This document shows, in pieces, positions 8,674-18,129 of a stretch of DNA of 64,000 bases. This DNA is from Actinomycetospora termitidis (GTDB lineage Bacteria > Actinomycetota > Actinomycetes > Mycobacteriales > Pseudonocardiaceae). The notes below the pieces were generated by a model. The model made no database searches. It saw nothing but the letters and a program-made list of their open reading frames with translations, and was not told where the DNA came from. The position numbers and the translations under genes are program-made. How positions within the stretch are numbered: position 1 is the first letter of the stretch; every line of letters begins with the position of its first letter. Where the stretch lies: assembly GCF_030286555.1 (NCBI RefSeq), contig NZ_JASVWF010000001.1, positions 744,001 to 808,000 on the forward strand, in the 5' to 3' direction.

Positions 8674-8724
8674 GAGCGAAGGGGCCCTCCGGTCGACCTA
8701 TTCGACCGAAGGGCCCCTTCGCTC
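8674..8724. terminator. R1 palindrome (copy 2)
   Basis: Left arm GAGCGAAGGGGCCCT continues CCGGTCGA, with loop CCTAT and a right arm complementary except for one C/A mismatch. It lies 22 nt downstream of the stop of the Fe-S oxidoreductase (leftward) and before dcd. Confidence 0.72.
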
Positions 8725-8746
8725 AACCGGCGGGGAGCGCGGAGAG

Positions 8747-11206
8747 CTACTCCGCCGGGTTCTGCACGTTCGCCGAGGTGGCGGTGGTCGCCGGGTCGGA
8801 CTCGCCCGGCTGGTCGCCGTCCGCCGGCTGACCGCGCTTCACCGCGGCCAGCAGCATCTGCGAGACGTCCATGACCTCGGTGCCGACCGCCTTGGCCTCG
8901 CTCTGGCGCTCGGTGAGGCCGTCGGTGAGCATCACGCGGCAGAACGGGCAGCCGGTGGCGATGGTGTCGGGCTCGGTGGAGATGGCCTCGTCGACGCGCT
9001 CCATGTTGATGCGCTTGCCGATGTTCTCCTCCATCCACATGCGCGCACCACCGGCACCGCAGCACAGCGCCCGGTCGGCGTGGCGCGGCATCTCCTTGAG
9101 CACCGCGCCCGCGGCCTCCACCAGCTCGCGCGGCGGGGTGTAGACCTCGTTGTGCCGACCCAGGTAGCAGGGGTCGTGGTAGGTCACCGTCTTCGGGCCC
9201 GCGTGGCCGTTGGACGACCCGTTGGTCGAGACGACCTCCGAGGCCGGCGCCGCCTGGTCCTCCGGGTGGCCGTTCGACGAGTGCCCGTTCGCGGTGATCA
9301 GCCCGCGCTCGGTGCCGTCGGCGTGCGGGCCGTGGTACTGCAGGTTCGTCGCCGGGTTGACGTCCAGCTTCGCCTGCGGCACCGGGGAGGACTCCGGCGC
9401 GACCGGGATCAGCTTCTTCTCCCGGACCAGCTGGTTGAGCAGCTGGGTGTGGTGGACGACCTCGTAGTGGCCGTCGAGCTGCGGGTACTCGCGCCCGAGG
9501 GTGTTCATGCAGTGCGGGCAGGTGGTGACGATCTTGCGCGTGCCCGGCTCGCGGCCCTCGAAGACCGTGTCCAGCATCTCCTTGGTCTGCATCGCCATCA
9601 TCTGGAAGAGGAACTCGTTGCCCGAGCGCCGCGCCGGGTCACCGGTGCAGCTCTCCTCCTTGCCGAGCACCACGTAGTCGACGCCCGCGATGTGCAGCAG
9701 CTCCGCGGTGGCGCGCACCGTCTTCTTGGCGTTGTCGTCGAACGCGCCGGCGCAGCCGATGAAGAAGAGGTACTCGGTCTCGGGGGACAGCTCGCCGTCG
9801 AACTCCGGGACCTCGAACGGCAGGTCCTTCGCCCAGTCCATGCGGGCGGAGTTGTTCTGGCCCCAGGGGTTGCCCTTGTTCTCCAGGTTGCGGAACAGCA
9901 CGCCGAGCTCGCCGGGGAACTCGGACTCGATCATCACCTGGTTGCGGCGCATGTCGACGATGTGGTCGACGTGCTCGATGTCGACGGGGCACTGCTCGAC
10001 GCAGGCGCCGCAGGTGGTGCAGGACCAGAGGACCTCGGGGTCGATGACGCCGAGCTGCTGGGCCGTGCCCACCAGCGGGCGCGCGGCCTGGATGTCGTCG
10101 GTGCCGGTGTGGCGCTCGTAGCCGGACTCCGGCACGCCGTGACCGCCGTGCTCGTTCTTCGCGAGCCCCGCGTCCCAGTCGATCCCGCCCTCGTCGGGCA
10201 TGTCCTTGCCGCCGATCATGTACGGCGCCTTCGCGAGCATGTGGTCGCGGAGGTCCATGATCAGCAGCTTCGGCGACAGCGGCTTGCCGGTGTTCCACGC
10301 GGGGCACTGCGACTGGCAGCGTCCGCACTCGGTGCACGTCTCGAAGTCGAGCATGCCCTTCCACGTGAAGTCCTCGATCTTGCCGCGACCGAAGGACGCC
10401 TCCTCGGGCGGGTCCTCGAAGTCGATCGGCTTGCCGTCGTACTCGATCGGCTGCAGCGGGCCGAGGGCCTTGGGCAGGCGCTTCGCCGCGACGTTGATCG
10501 GCGCGATGAAGATGTGGAGGTGCTTGGAGTAGAGCACCTGCACGAGGAAGACCAGGGCGACCCCGATGTGCAGCAGCAGGAAGATCGTCTCGAGGACGAA
10601 CAACGTCGTCGGGGAGAGGCTCGTGAAGAGCTGGCCGACGGCGATCGAGACGTACGCCCCGGACTCGTAGGGCAGGTTCCCCGCCGCGGACGACACGCCG
10701 CGGAAGGCGAACAGCGTCCAGACGACGTTGAAGATCAGGAAGAGCACGATCCAGGCGCCGGAGGTGTGCGAGCCGTAGAAGCGCGACGAGCGCTCCTTGC
10801 GCTCCGGGTCCTGCTGCACGCGCATGATCCCGAACGTGATGATCGAGAGCAGCACCATCACGGCGATGAAGTCCTGGAGGAAGCCCAGGATCGGCGAGCG
10901 CCCGATCAGCGGGATGTGGAAGTCCTCGACGAACAGCGCGCCGTAGGCCTCGATGTAGACCGTCAGCAGGATGACGAAGCCCCACATCGTGAACAGGTGG
11001 GCCAGACCGGGGATCGACCAGCGGAGCAGCTTGCGCTGGCCGGCGACCTCCACGATCTGGGTGCCCAGCCGGGCGCCGAGGCCCTCGGAGCGCTTCGCGT
11101 CGGGCTGCCCGGACCTGATGAGGGTGAACAGCCAGTACGCGCGGCGGGCGGCGATCACCCCCACGGCGACCGTCAGGGCGAGGCCCAGGATCAATCGGAC
11201 GAGCAC
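8747..11206 (-). CDS. etfD: Membrane Fe-S oxidoreductase, EtfD-like
   Basis: 819 aa, GTG start with GGGAGG upstream. The N-terminal third has several transmembrane helices of the NarI/heterodisulfide-reductase cytochrome type (about residues 1-22, 65-90, 105-128, 150-170, 190-225). Two 4Fe-4S motifs follow: C291-x2-C294-x2-C297-x3-C301 and C396-x2-C399-x2-C402-x3-C406. Then come two CCG domains (GCAGAFDD, TCPHCMNTLG; DPCYLGRHN, CCGAGGARMW, ATGCPFC). A Ser/Asn/Gly linker separates the CCG domains. This architecture matches mycobacterial EtfD (Rv0338c), which passes electrons from acyl-CoA dehydrogenases via EtfBA to the membrane quinone pool. The partner etf genes are not in the window. The specific EtfD role is inferred from homology. 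Confidence 0.85.
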   Translation of the reverse strand: MLVRLILGLALTVAVGVIAARRAYWLFTLIRSGQPDAKRSEGLGARLGTQIVEVAGQRKLLRWSIPGLAHLFTMWGFVILLTVYIEAYGALFVEDFHIPLIGRSPILGFLQDFIAVMVLLSIITFGIMRVQQDPERKERSSRFYGSHTSGAWIVLFLIFNVVWTLFAFRGVSSAAGNLPYESGAYVSIAVGQLFTSLSPTTLFVLETIFLLLHIGVALVFLVQVLYSKHLHIFIAPINVAAKRLPKALGPLQPIEYDGKPIDFEDPPEEASFGRGKIEDFTWKGMLDFETCTECGRCQSQCPAWNTGKPLSPKLLIMDLRDHMLAKAPYMIGGKDMPDEGGIDWDAGLAKNEHGGHGVPESGYERHTGTDDIQAARPLVGTAQQLGVIDPEVLWSCTTCGACVEQCPVDIEHVDHIVDMRRNQVMIESEFPGELGVLFRNLENKGNPWGQNNSARMDWAKDLPFEVPEFDGELSPETEYLFFIGCAGAFDDNAKKTVRATAELLHIAGVDYVVLGKEESCTGDPARRSGNEFLFQMMAMQTKEMLDTVFEGREPGTRKIVTTCPHCMNTLGREYPQLDGHYEVVHHTQLLNQLVREKKLIPVAPESSPVPQAKLDVNPATNLQYHGPHADGTERGLITANGHSSNGHPEDQAAPASEVVSTNGSSNGHAGPKTVTYHDPCYLGRHNEVYTPPRELVEAAGAVLKEMPRHADRALCCGAGGARMWMEENIGKRINMERVDEAISTEPDTIATGCPFCRVMLTDGLTERQSEAKAVGTEVMDVSQMLLAAVKRGQPADGDQPGESDPATTATSANVQNPAE

Positions 11207-11637
11207 TGTTCGACCTCCCAGCGGACCTCTGCGCTCACCGGCAGCGGTCGTGAACCGTCAGGCGGGCCCTCGCGCGAGATGTGGTGGACGCGGCGTGGAC
11301 CCGGAGCACGGCGACTGTAACGGCTGGTCCCGGCTCCCGTCCGCGTGAGAGGGGTGACGTGCTACTCATCGGTAACCGACGGCGGCGTCGTCACTCTCCG
11401 GAGGACCGGTGGCGACACGGAGGACGGACGACCCCGTGCGCCTCCCCCCGTTGCCGGTACGGGCGCGCCACGATGGGCTAGGCCGTCCGGGGAAGGCACC
11501 GACCCCCACGGCGCAGTGTGCGTGCGGCGGCGCCCTGACCGGGGGTACCGACCCGCTCGCGCGACGTGTTTACTCAACCGGTCGAGAGACCGGCCGAGCG
11601 CCTGACGATCGCGACCTGTCCGGGAGGACCACCCGCC
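11207..11637. other. Divergent intergenic region before the type IV-like cluster
   Basis: 431 bp between the Fe-S oxidoreductase (left) and the secretion-like cluster (right). I see no supported gene. CCGGTC-GAGA-GACCGG (11578-11593) is a short perfect hairpin just upstream of the cluster, next to a relatively AT-rich GTTTACTC. Promoters for both directions must lie here, but no consensus pair is convincing. Confidence 0.45.
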
Positions 11638-11916
11638 ATGAGCCTCACGACCCTGGGAGCGCACGCCCTCGACGCCCAGATCATGGCCCAGGGGCTGGGG
11701 ACGAACGGGCTGCAGGGCTGGATTCGTGACAACATCGTGCCGCTCCTGCTGCTCGGCATCGCCGTGATCATGCTGTGGATCGGTGGTCGGGGGGACAACG
11801 CGGGAGTCGCGCGCCGTGGGGTCGGCCTGCTCGTGGGCCTGGTGGCCCTGGGGATCGCGGTCTCCGGCAACGGCCCGGCGGTCGGGCAGTTCCTGGCGCA
11901 GCTGATCACGGGGTGA
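11638..11916 (+). CDS. Small two-helix membrane protein, VirB2/pilin-like candidate
   Basis: 92 aa. The ATG has GGGAGG 11 nt upstream. A short amphipathic N-terminus (SLTTLGAHALDAQIMAQGL) precedes two hydrophobic helices, NIVPLLLLGIAVIMLWIGG and GVGLLVGLVALGIAVSG, joined by a basic loop (DNAGVARRG). Size, two helices and position ahead of VirB3- and VirB4-like genes fit the pilin-like subunit of Gram-positive type IV systems. No sequence signature proves this. Its stop overlaps the next start by 4 nt (GTGA). Confidence 0.65.
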   Translation: MSLTTLGAHALDAQIMAQGLGTNGLQGWIRDNIVPLLLLGIAVIMLWIGGRGDNAGVARRGVGLLVGLVALGIAVSGNGPAVGQFLAQLITG

Positions 11917-12635
11917 CGCGGGTGCAGATCCGCACCGACGACGACGTGTACCGCGTCGACGCCGTCTGGCTCGGCCCTCCGCGGGCGACCTTCCCGTGGC
12001 GGGCGCGGTACTCCAGTTACGGCGTCGGCCTGATCGTGATGATCGTCGTGATGTTCGTGCAGCGACGCCTCGGGATCCCGATCGGCTTCTTCTCGATCGC
12101 CTGGGCGCTGCTGATCACGGTCGTCGTCGTCCGGTTCGTCAGCAAGCGGATCAACGAGGACCGCCCGCTGCTCGAGTGGCTGACCCTCTTCTGGCACGAG
12201 GTGCGCGGCCCGCGGCGGCGCACCCGGGGCGCCGGGAGCACGGTGGGCACCGGGCACGTCGCGATCGAGCCCGCCCGGCCCCGCGCGGCACTGCCACCCG
12301 GCCGCCACGACCCGCACGCCGAGATGGCCGTGCGCGAGGACGGCCCCCGGACGAGCGCGCCGGGCAGGGAGCGTCCGCGGCGGCGCCCGAAGCGGTCGTG
12401 GACGACGCGCGCCGGGGGGACCGGCGCCCGCCGCGGCGTGCCCACCGGTGCGACGCGCGGCACCGCTCCGGACACCGATCCGGACGGTGTCCTGCGCGTC
12501 CGGGCCCGCCGCGCCGACCGCCCCTCGCGCGGGACCGCCGCGTCCTCGGGGGCGGCCCGCCGCTACGGTCCGGGCGCGACGGGTGGATCGGTGCGGAACG
12601 AGGAGGGCGACGGTGTTGCGCCGGGGAGGTCCTGA
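11913..12635 (+). CDS. VirB3/PrgI-like membrane protein with basic tail
   Basis: 240 aa from GTG 11913 (a second GTG at 11922 is possible). After a short beta-like start (VQIRTDDDVYRVDAVW), two adjacent transmembrane helices (SSYGVGLIVMIVVMFVQ and FFSIAWALLITVVVVRFV) form the PrgI/VirB3 hairpin. DRPLLEWLTLFWHEVRGPRRR follows, a pattern seen in actinobacterial PrgI-like proteins. The last 130 residues are Arg/Gly/Pro-rich and probably disordered in the cytoplasm. VirB3 proteins anchor the VirB4 ATPase, and the next gene is that ATPase. It overlaps the downstream gene by 23 nt. Confidence 0.7.
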   Translation: MTRVQIRTDDDVYRVDAVWLGPPRATFPWRARYSSYGVGLIVMIVVMFVQRRLGIPIGFFSIAWALLITVVVVRFVSKRINEDRPLLEWLTLFWHEVRGPRRRTRGAGSTVGTGHVAIEPARPRAALPPGRHDPHAEMAVREDGPRTSAPGRERPRRRPKRSWTTRAGGTGARRGVPTGATRGTAPDTDPDGVLRVRARRADRPSRGTAASSGAARRYGPGATGGSVRNEEGDGVAPGRS

Positions 12636-15600
12636 CGGCGGGCGGGGTCGCCGCTCGCCCTGGCCCGAGCCCCGGGACTCCCCCGCCGCCGCGACCGACG
12701 CCGGGTGGGGCACGTTCCCGGGCGGCTTCCCCGCCGCGCCGGCCGAGGTCGTGCCGGTGGACCGCCCCGCGCCGCCCGACGACTCCGACGACCGCGACGA
12801 CACCGGCCCCGAGCCGCGCGACGCCGGGCCGGAGCCCGCCGATCGTCGCGCCGACGAGCCCGTCGACGCGCCCGCGGGCGGTGGGCTCCGCCGTCCGCGC
12901 CGGGCCCGCCGCGGCCGTGCCCTCGCCGGGGCCTCGTCGGCGCCCGGCTACCGGTCCGCGATCGCGCTGCGCTCCATCGACGGCAACATCGCGCGCACCG
13001 GCTCGACGGTCACCGCGTGGTACCGGCTGGCCGCGCAGCCCTGGAGCTTCCGGTCGGACCCGCAGCGCGAGTCCCTCATCCGCCGCATCGCCAACCAGCT
13101 CGGGGAGCTGCAGGGACGGTGGGTCCACCTGCGGGTGACCAGCCGGCCGTTCCCGGTCGCGCGGTGGGCCGAGGCGTTCGACCACAACTCCCCCGGCCGG
13201 CTCCCGGACGTCCCCGACGGGCTGTCCTGGGAGGACTTCGTCACCGGCGAGCAGGAACACCTCATGGGCCTGTCGATGGCCGACAAGGAGGTGTTCCTCG
13301 GGGTCGAGGTCTCGGGGCGCTCGGTGGTCGACCGGTGGCTGGAGACGGCCGCCCCGGTGCTGCACAAGGTGCTGCCGAGCGCGGCGGACGCCGAGCTCAC
13401 CGCCCTCGAGACCGAGATCGCGCACGTCGACGCGCTCGTCGGCGGTCCCGGGCTGGACGGGACGCCGTGCACCGCCGAGGACATGGCCTGGCTGATGCAC
13501 CGGTCCTGCGCGCTCGGCCTGCCCGCGCCGCAGCACGTGAACGCCGAGGCCGGCGCGGTGTGGGAGAGCGAGGACCTCGCCGCCTTCACCGACGGCGTCG
13601 CGATGCACCAGGAGCCCTACGCCCCGACGGTGCAGGTCGAGGGGCGGCAGGGGCTGCACCCGGTGTCCCGGCACGTCGCCGTGCTCTCGGTCGGGCTGAT
13701 GGACTCGTTGCGCATCCCCGAGGCCGACGACCCGTGGATGCAGCGCTCGGACCGCCTCCCCTTCCCGGTGGAGTGGTCGGCCCGGATCTACGTCCGGCGT
13801 CCCGAGGAGGTGTCCGGGGAGCTGCAGCGCCAGATGGGCAAGGTGCGCAGCCAGATCCGGCACTACACGCACGACCACGACCTCGACCCGCCGATGTCGC
13901 TGGAGCGCCAGGCCGACCGGGTGCTGCAGATCGAGGACGAGCTCTCCGGCGGACTGACGCAGCTGAACACCCGGGTCTACGGCTGGTGGCGGGTCGCCGT
14001 GGCCGGCCGCGACGAGTCCGAGGCGCTCACCCGCGCCCAGCAGCTGCTCGACCTCTACCGCCCGCGGGTCGCCCTCGAGCACCCGGAGGCGCAGTACGCG
14101 TACGCCCGCGAGTTCATCCCGGGGGAACCGCTGGCGTCGACCGCCTACCGGCGGCGCGGCTCGGTGACGTGGGTGGCGGCCGGCGTGCCCGCGGCCTCGG
14201 CCAGCGTGGGCGACCGGCGCGGGGTGCTGCTCGGGGAGACGTGCACCGCGACCCGTCGTCCGGTCGCGTGGGACCCGTGGATGGCGCAGGAGGTCCGGCG
14301 GGCCTCGGGCCTGACGGCGGTCGTCGGCGGGCTGGGCTCGGGCAAGTCGTTCCTGACGGGGCTGATGGTCTACAAGACCCTGCGCGCCGGGGCCCGGTGG
14401 ACGGTGCTGGACCCGTCCGGCCCGCTGGCGGCCCTGACCCGGCTGCCCGAGCTGGCCCCGTTCTCGCGGCACATCCACCTGCTCGGGGCCGACCCCGGCA
14501 TCCTCAACCCGTACCGCGTCGTCGCCGAGCCGCGTCGCGAGCACTTCCTCGACGAGGACGACCCGGAGAAGGCCTGGCGCCGGGAGCGGTCCCTGGCCGC
14601 CGCGACCCGCCGTCGTCTGGTGCTCGACGTCCTCACCGGGTTGCTCCCCTACGACGTGGCCCGCCTGCCGCACACCCGGATCGTGCTGCTGCGCGCGGTG
14701 CGCGAGGTCGGCGGCGGGCAGCACCGCGACCCGGGCCAGGTCATCGCGACGCTGCGCCGCCACGCCCGGGAGGGCGAGGAGCACGCCGACGTCGTCGCGG
14801 ACTTCCTCGAGGAGCGCCGCGAGCTGCCGCAGGCCGCGCTGCTCTTCCCGGAGCGCACGCACGACCCGGAGGACCCGCGAGGCCCGAGCAACGAACCGAG
14901 CGGACCGGACGACCCCTCCGTGCTGGACGAGGACTACCGGCTCACGGTCCTGACGATGCAGGGGATGTCGCTGCCGCGGCCCGGCAGCCCGCGCGAGGAG
15001 TGGACCGACGGCGAGTCGCTCGCCGTCGAGCTGCTCAACCTCGCGTCCTGGCTCACGCAGCGGACCGTCTACACCGCCGACCGCGACCTGCGGAAGGGCG
15101 TCGCCCTCGACGAGACGCACTTCCTGTCCCAGATCCCCACCGGCAAGGTGCTGATCGACCGGCTCGCGCGCGACTCCCGCAAGTTCAACGTCCGCGCGCT
15201 GTTCGCCTCGCAGCTCGCCGGCGACCTGCTGCGGGTGCCCGGCTTCGCGTCGCTGGTCGACGCGGTGTTCGTCGGGCGCACCGACGACGCCGAGGCCCAG
15301 GCCGAGGCGCTGCGGCTGCTGCGGGTGCCCACCGACGTCGGCTACGAGGAGATGCTCGGCACCCTGTCGCCGCGCCCGACCGCGTCCCAGCAGGACGACC
15401 GTCCCGACGACACCCCGCGCCAGTTCGTCTTCTCCGACGGTCACGGCGGCGTGGAGAAGATCCGGGTCGACCTCGAGGGCGCGCACCTGGAGCACCTGCG
15501 CGGGGCGCTGGACACCAACCCGGACGCGCAGCGCGCCCACCTGCCTCCGGCGCCGGCCGGTCCGGCGCCCCGGACGCCGGCCGCGCGGACCTCCGCGGAG

Positions 15601-15693
15601 GACCGGCCGGCCCCGCCGGAACCCCCGGCGGAGTCGGACGTCGACGACGGCGTCCCGGCCGCCCGCGCCCCGGGGTGGGGTGGCGACGGGTGA
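12613..15693 (+). CDS. VirB4-like secretion ATPase
   Basis: 1026 aa. The GTG start at 12613 has GAGGAGG 6-7 nt upstream inside the previous gene. The N-terminal 100 residues are acidic and low-complexity. A VirB4-type N-domain follows (YRSAIALRSIDGNIARTG... to about residue 540), then the motor domain with Walker A GGLGSGKS at 572-579 and Walker B ALDETHF (D833, E834). SRKFNVRALFASQLAGDLL is the conserved helicase-like segment after Walker B. It should energise assembly or substrate handling at the inner membrane together with the VirB3-like protein. The C-terminal tail is Pro/Ala-rich. Its stop overlaps the next start (GTGA). Confidence 0.85.
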   Translation: MLRRGGPDGGRGRRSPWPEPRDSPAAATDAGWGTFPGGFPAAPAEVVPVDRPAPPDDSDDRDDTGPEPRDAGPEPADRRADEPVDAPAGGGLRRPRRARRGRALAGASSAPGYRSAIALRSIDGNIARTGSTVTAWYRLAAQPWSFRSDPQRESLIRRIANQLGELQGRWVHLRVTSRPFPVARWAEAFDHNSPGRLPDVPDGLSWEDFVTGEQEHLMGLSMADKEVFLGVEVSGRSVVDRWLETAAPVLHKVLPSAADAELTALETEIAHVDALVGGPGLDGTPCTAEDMAWLMHRSCALGLPAPQHVNAEAGAVWESEDLAAFTDGVAMHQEPYAPTVQVEGRQGLHPVSRHVAVLSVGLMDSLRIPEADDPWMQRSDRLPFPVEWSARIYVRRPEEVSGELQRQMGKVRSQIRHYTHDHDLDPPMSLERQADRVLQIEDELSGGLTQLNTRVYGWWRVAVAGRDESEALTRAQQLLDLYRPRVALEHPEAQYAYAREFIPGEPLASTAYRRRGSVTWVAAGVPAASASVGDRRGVLLGETCTATRRPVAWDPWMAQEVRRASGLTAVVGGLGSGKSFLTGLMVYKTLRAGARWTVLDPSGPLAALTRLPELAPFSRHIHLLGADPGILNPYRVVAEPRREHFLDEDDPEKAWRRERSLAAATRRRLVLDVLTGLLPYDVARLPHTRIVLLRAVREVGGGQHRDPGQVIATLRRHAREGEEHADVVADFLEERRELPQAALLFPERTHDPEDPRGPSNEPSGPDDPSVLDEDYRLTVLTMQGMSLPRPGSPREEWTDGESLAVELLNLASWLTQRTVYTADRDLRKGVALDETHFLSQIPTGKVLIDRLARDSRKFNVRALFASQLAGDLLRVPGFASLVDAVFVGRTDDAEAQAEALRLLRVPTDVGYEEMLGTLSPRPTASQQDDRPDDTPRQFVFSDGHGGVEKIRVDLEGAHLEHLRGALDTNPDAQRAHLPPAPAGPAPRTPAARTSAEDRPAPPEPPAESDVDDGVPAARAPGWGGDG

Positions 15694-17540
15694 TCCTCCT
15701 CATCGGCATCGTGGCGGCGGCGCTGGTGATCGGATGGCGACGGGCCCGGCGCGCCGGCGACGACCCGTTCCTGACGACGGGTGGTGCCCGGACGACGCTC
15801 GCCCGTCGCCCCCGGCTGCGGGCGCTGCTCGTCGTCGGCTCGCTCGTCGCGGGACTGGTGGCGATCGGCGGGACGGCCACCGCGCAGGCGTTCGACTGCA
15901 AGGCGCCCCCGGACCCGGACCGCCCCGGCACGGGCCTCGTCGGCTCGCTCGACCCCGCACCGATCGGCGTGGGCGTGCCGGGCAGCGTCTACGACGAGGT
16001 GGGCTACGCGGGCCAGGTCTGGTGGACCTACGACCTGGGCTGCGGCCCGGGCGGCGCCCGCGACCCCGCGGCGGCGACCGACACCTGGCTGGGCAACCAG
16101 GTCTTCAACGTCGCGAAGCTCGTCGTCGGCGGCGTGAACTGGGCGCACTACCTCATCGCCCGCGGGTCCAGCCTGCTCACGCCGCTCGACCAGGTCATCC
16201 AGACCGGCACGCGGGCGATGTACGAGGCGGTCTTCACGACGTGGGTCGGGATCGCGCTGGCGGCGCTGGCGGCGATCCTGCTGCTGCTCGCGATGCGCGG
16301 GGAGCTCTCCCAGCAGGCGCGGCGCGGCTTCGTCGCGGTCCTCGCGCTGGGCCTCGCGGCCGCGGCCTACGCGGCGCCGATCCAGTGGTCGCGCGCGCTC
16401 GACGGCGTGCTGCTCGACGGGGTCACCGCGATGCAGCAGGGGTTCCTGCGCCAGGTCGGGGTGGGCGACCAGAACACCCTGCCGACGGTGCTGTCCGACC
16501 AGATCGTGTACTCGAACTGGCTGCGCGGGGAGTTCGGCTCGGCCGACGTCCCGCAGGCCCGCGACCTCGGGCGCCCGCTGCTGGACGCGCAGACGTTCTC
16601 CAAGGTCGAGGTCGCCACGGGGCAGGACGGCCAGGCGCAGGCGGACGCGAAGAAGCAGCAGTTCACCGACGTCGCGAACCGGGTCGGCGACCGGTACTCC
16701 TACTTCCAGGGCCGCTCCGGCTCGCGGGTGGGTGCCGGGGTGCTCGCGCTGGTGCAGGCGGCGTGCATCGGCCTGTTCCAGCTGATGAGCAAGGTGCTGA
16801 TCCTGGTCTCGATGCTGATGATCCGGCTGCTGGTGATGGTGGCGCCGGCGCTGGCCGTCGTCGCGCTGCTGCGCCCGGAGGTGCTGCCCGCGATGCTGCG
16901 GGTGGGCGGGGCCGCGCTGGTCAACACGCTGCTCGTCGGTGCCCTGGCCGGGCTGCACTCGCTGCTGGTGATCTCGCTCTTCCGGCCCGGCTCCGGGGTG
17001 GACACGTGGCTCGCGCTGCTGGTCACCGGGGTCGTCACGGTGATCCTCTGGGCGGTGTCGCGGCCGTTCCGGCGCCTGACCTCGATGGTGTCCCTGACCC
17101 GGGAGCAGGTGAGCGGGGTGCTGCCCGCGAGCGGGTCCGGCGCGATCGGCCGGGCGCTGGGGCGGCTCGGCGGCCCGGGCGGGCGCGAGGACTCCTGGTG
17201 GGGCGAGCGGGTCGAGCGGCGGTCGGGAGCCGGGCGCATCCGTCCGGAGGAGACCGACCCCGTCACCGACCGGGCGACCCGCACGCGCACGGTCCACGTC
17301 GATTCCGAGGTGGTGCGCCCGGACCCCTCGACCGCCGCCGCGCCGCGCCGCGAGATCGACGCCGCCCGCCCGGCCCTGCCGTCCGGCCCACCGCGCGTCG
17401 TCGAGGTCGACGGGGCGCCGTCGCAGCGCATCTACCGGCCGTCCGCGCGGCGCGGGACGGAGCGTGCGGGCGGGCCGGTCGTGGAGGGCCGGGTGCTCGA
17501 GAGCCGCATCACCCCCGAGACCCGCGGCGACGGGGGGTAG
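15690..17540 (+). CDS. VirB6/TrbL-like polytopic channel protein
   Basis: 616 aa. A hydrophobic N-terminus (ILLIGIVAAALVIGW) and a second export-like helix (ALLVVGSLVAGLVAIGGTATAQA) precede an extracytoplasmic region with CKAPPDPDRPG and GCGPGGARDP. A central membrane block then follows, with helices around VGIALAALAAILLLLAM, FVAVLALGLAAAAYAAP, LALVQAACIGLFQLMSK, VLILVSMLMIRLLVMVAPALAVVALL, ALVNTLLVGALAGLHSLLVIS and ALLVTGVVTVILWAVS. The cytoplasmic C-terminal 170 residues are charged. This is the layout of VirB6/TrbL/ConG components that form the inner-membrane part of type IV channels. It has GTGA overlap with the ATPase and 6 nt to the next gene. Confidence 0.75.
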   Translation: MILLIGIVAAALVIGWRRARRAGDDPFLTTGGARTTLARRPRLRALLVVGSLVAGLVAIGGTATAQAFDCKAPPDPDRPGTGLVGSLDPAPIGVGVPGSVYDEVGYAGQVWWTYDLGCGPGGARDPAAATDTWLGNQVFNVAKLVVGGVNWAHYLIARGSSLLTPLDQVIQTGTRAMYEAVFTTWVGIALAALAAILLLLAMRGELSQQARRGFVAVLALGLAAAAYAAPIQWSRALDGVLLDGVTAMQQGFLRQVGVGDQNTLPTVLSDQIVYSNWLRGEFGSADVPQARDLGRPLLDAQTFSKVEVATGQDGQAQADAKKQQFTDVANRVGDRYSYFQGRSGSRVGAGVLALVQAACIGLFQLMSKVLILVSMLMIRLLVMVAPALAVVALLRPEVLPAMLRVGGAALVNTLLVGALAGLHSLLVISLFRPGSGVDTWLALLVTGVVTVILWAVSRPFRRLTSMVSLTREQVSGVLPASGSGAIGRALGRLGGPGGREDSWWGERVERRSGAGRIRPEETDPVTDRATRTRTVHVDSEVVRPDPSTAAAPRREIDAARPALPSGPPRVVEVDGAPSQRIYRPSARRGTERAGGPVVEGRVLESRITPETRGDGG

Positions 17541-17546
17541 CCCACC

Positions 17547-18128
17547 GTGCCGATCCGCACCCGGCGCGGCCGGTCGGGCGCCTACCGGGCGCTCTGGGAG
17601 TGGCCGCTGCACAGCCCGGCCCGCCTCGTCCTGGTGGTCGCGGTCCTCGCGCTGCTGGTCGCCGGGGTCACCGCGCTCTCCGGGTGGCTGACGCCGCGGT
17701 CGGCGACGACGGGCGGGGCGCTCGGCCCGGTGCCCGAGGCGCCGACCGTGACGGCCGTGCCCCCGGCGCCGGTGCCCCCGCCGGAGCTCACCCCGACGAC
17801 GCTGCCGCTCTCCGCGGCACCGCAGGCCGCGCTCGGGGTCGCCCAGCGCTGGACCGCCGCGTGGGTGGACCACCCGGCCGGGACCACCGCGGCGCAGTGG
17901 AGCGAGCGGCTGCGGCCCTACACCACCGACGAGTACCTCCCGAGTCTCGCGGACGTGGACCCCGCCAACGTGCCGGGCTCGCGGGTGACGGGTCCGCCGC
18001 GCGCGGTCGAGGTGCGCCCGGACTCGGTGCGCGTCGAGGTCCCCACGGACGGCGTCACGCTCCAGCTGCTGCTCGTGCAGGTCTCCTCCGGGGACTGGCG
18101 GGTGTCCGGGTACGACCGGGCGGGCTGA
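17547..18128 (+). CDS. VirB8/TcpC-like single-pass protein
   Basis: 193 aa, GTG start. A short basic cytoplasmic tail (PIRTRRGRSGAYRALWEWPLH) leads into one transmembrane helix (ARLVLVVAVLALLVAGVTAL). A Pro/Thr-rich stalk and an extracytoplasmic domain follow, with an NTF2-like pattern (AQRWTAAWVDHPAG, WSERLRPYTTDEYLPSL, VEVPTDGVTLQLLLVQVSSGDWRVSGYD). Single-pass NTF2-fold proteins are the TcpC/ConB/VirB8 scaffolds of Gram-positive type IV systems. Family identity is inferred from topology and neighbours. It ends 1 nt before the next ATG. Confidence 0.68.
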   Translation: MPIRTRRGRSGAYRALWEWPLHSPARLVLVVAVLALLVAGVTALSGWLTPRSATTGGALGPVPEAPTVTAVPPAPVPPPELTPTTLPLSAAPQAALGVAQRWTAAWVDHPAGTTAAQWSERLRPYTTDEYLPSLADVDPANVPGSRVTGPPRAVEVRPDSVRVEVPTDGVTLQLLLVQVSSGDWRVSGYDRAG

Positions 18129-18129
18129 G

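Noticed and set aside
8411-11320. 969-codon plus-strand frame opposite the EtfD-like gene
   Set aside because: Compositionally biased antisense frame. The minus strand has eight cluster cysteines and CCG motifs.
12151-15540. 1129-codon open frame antisense to the VirB4-like gene
   Set aside because: It exists because high GC leaves few stops in the opposite frame. The translation is Arg/Gly/Val-rich without domains, while the plus strand shows Walker motifs.
12705-15689. Long in-frame extension upstream of the VirB6-like gene
   Set aside because: The extension is a shadow frame of the VirB4-like gene. The real start is GTG 15690 in a GTGA overlap followed by a hydrophobic N-terminus.
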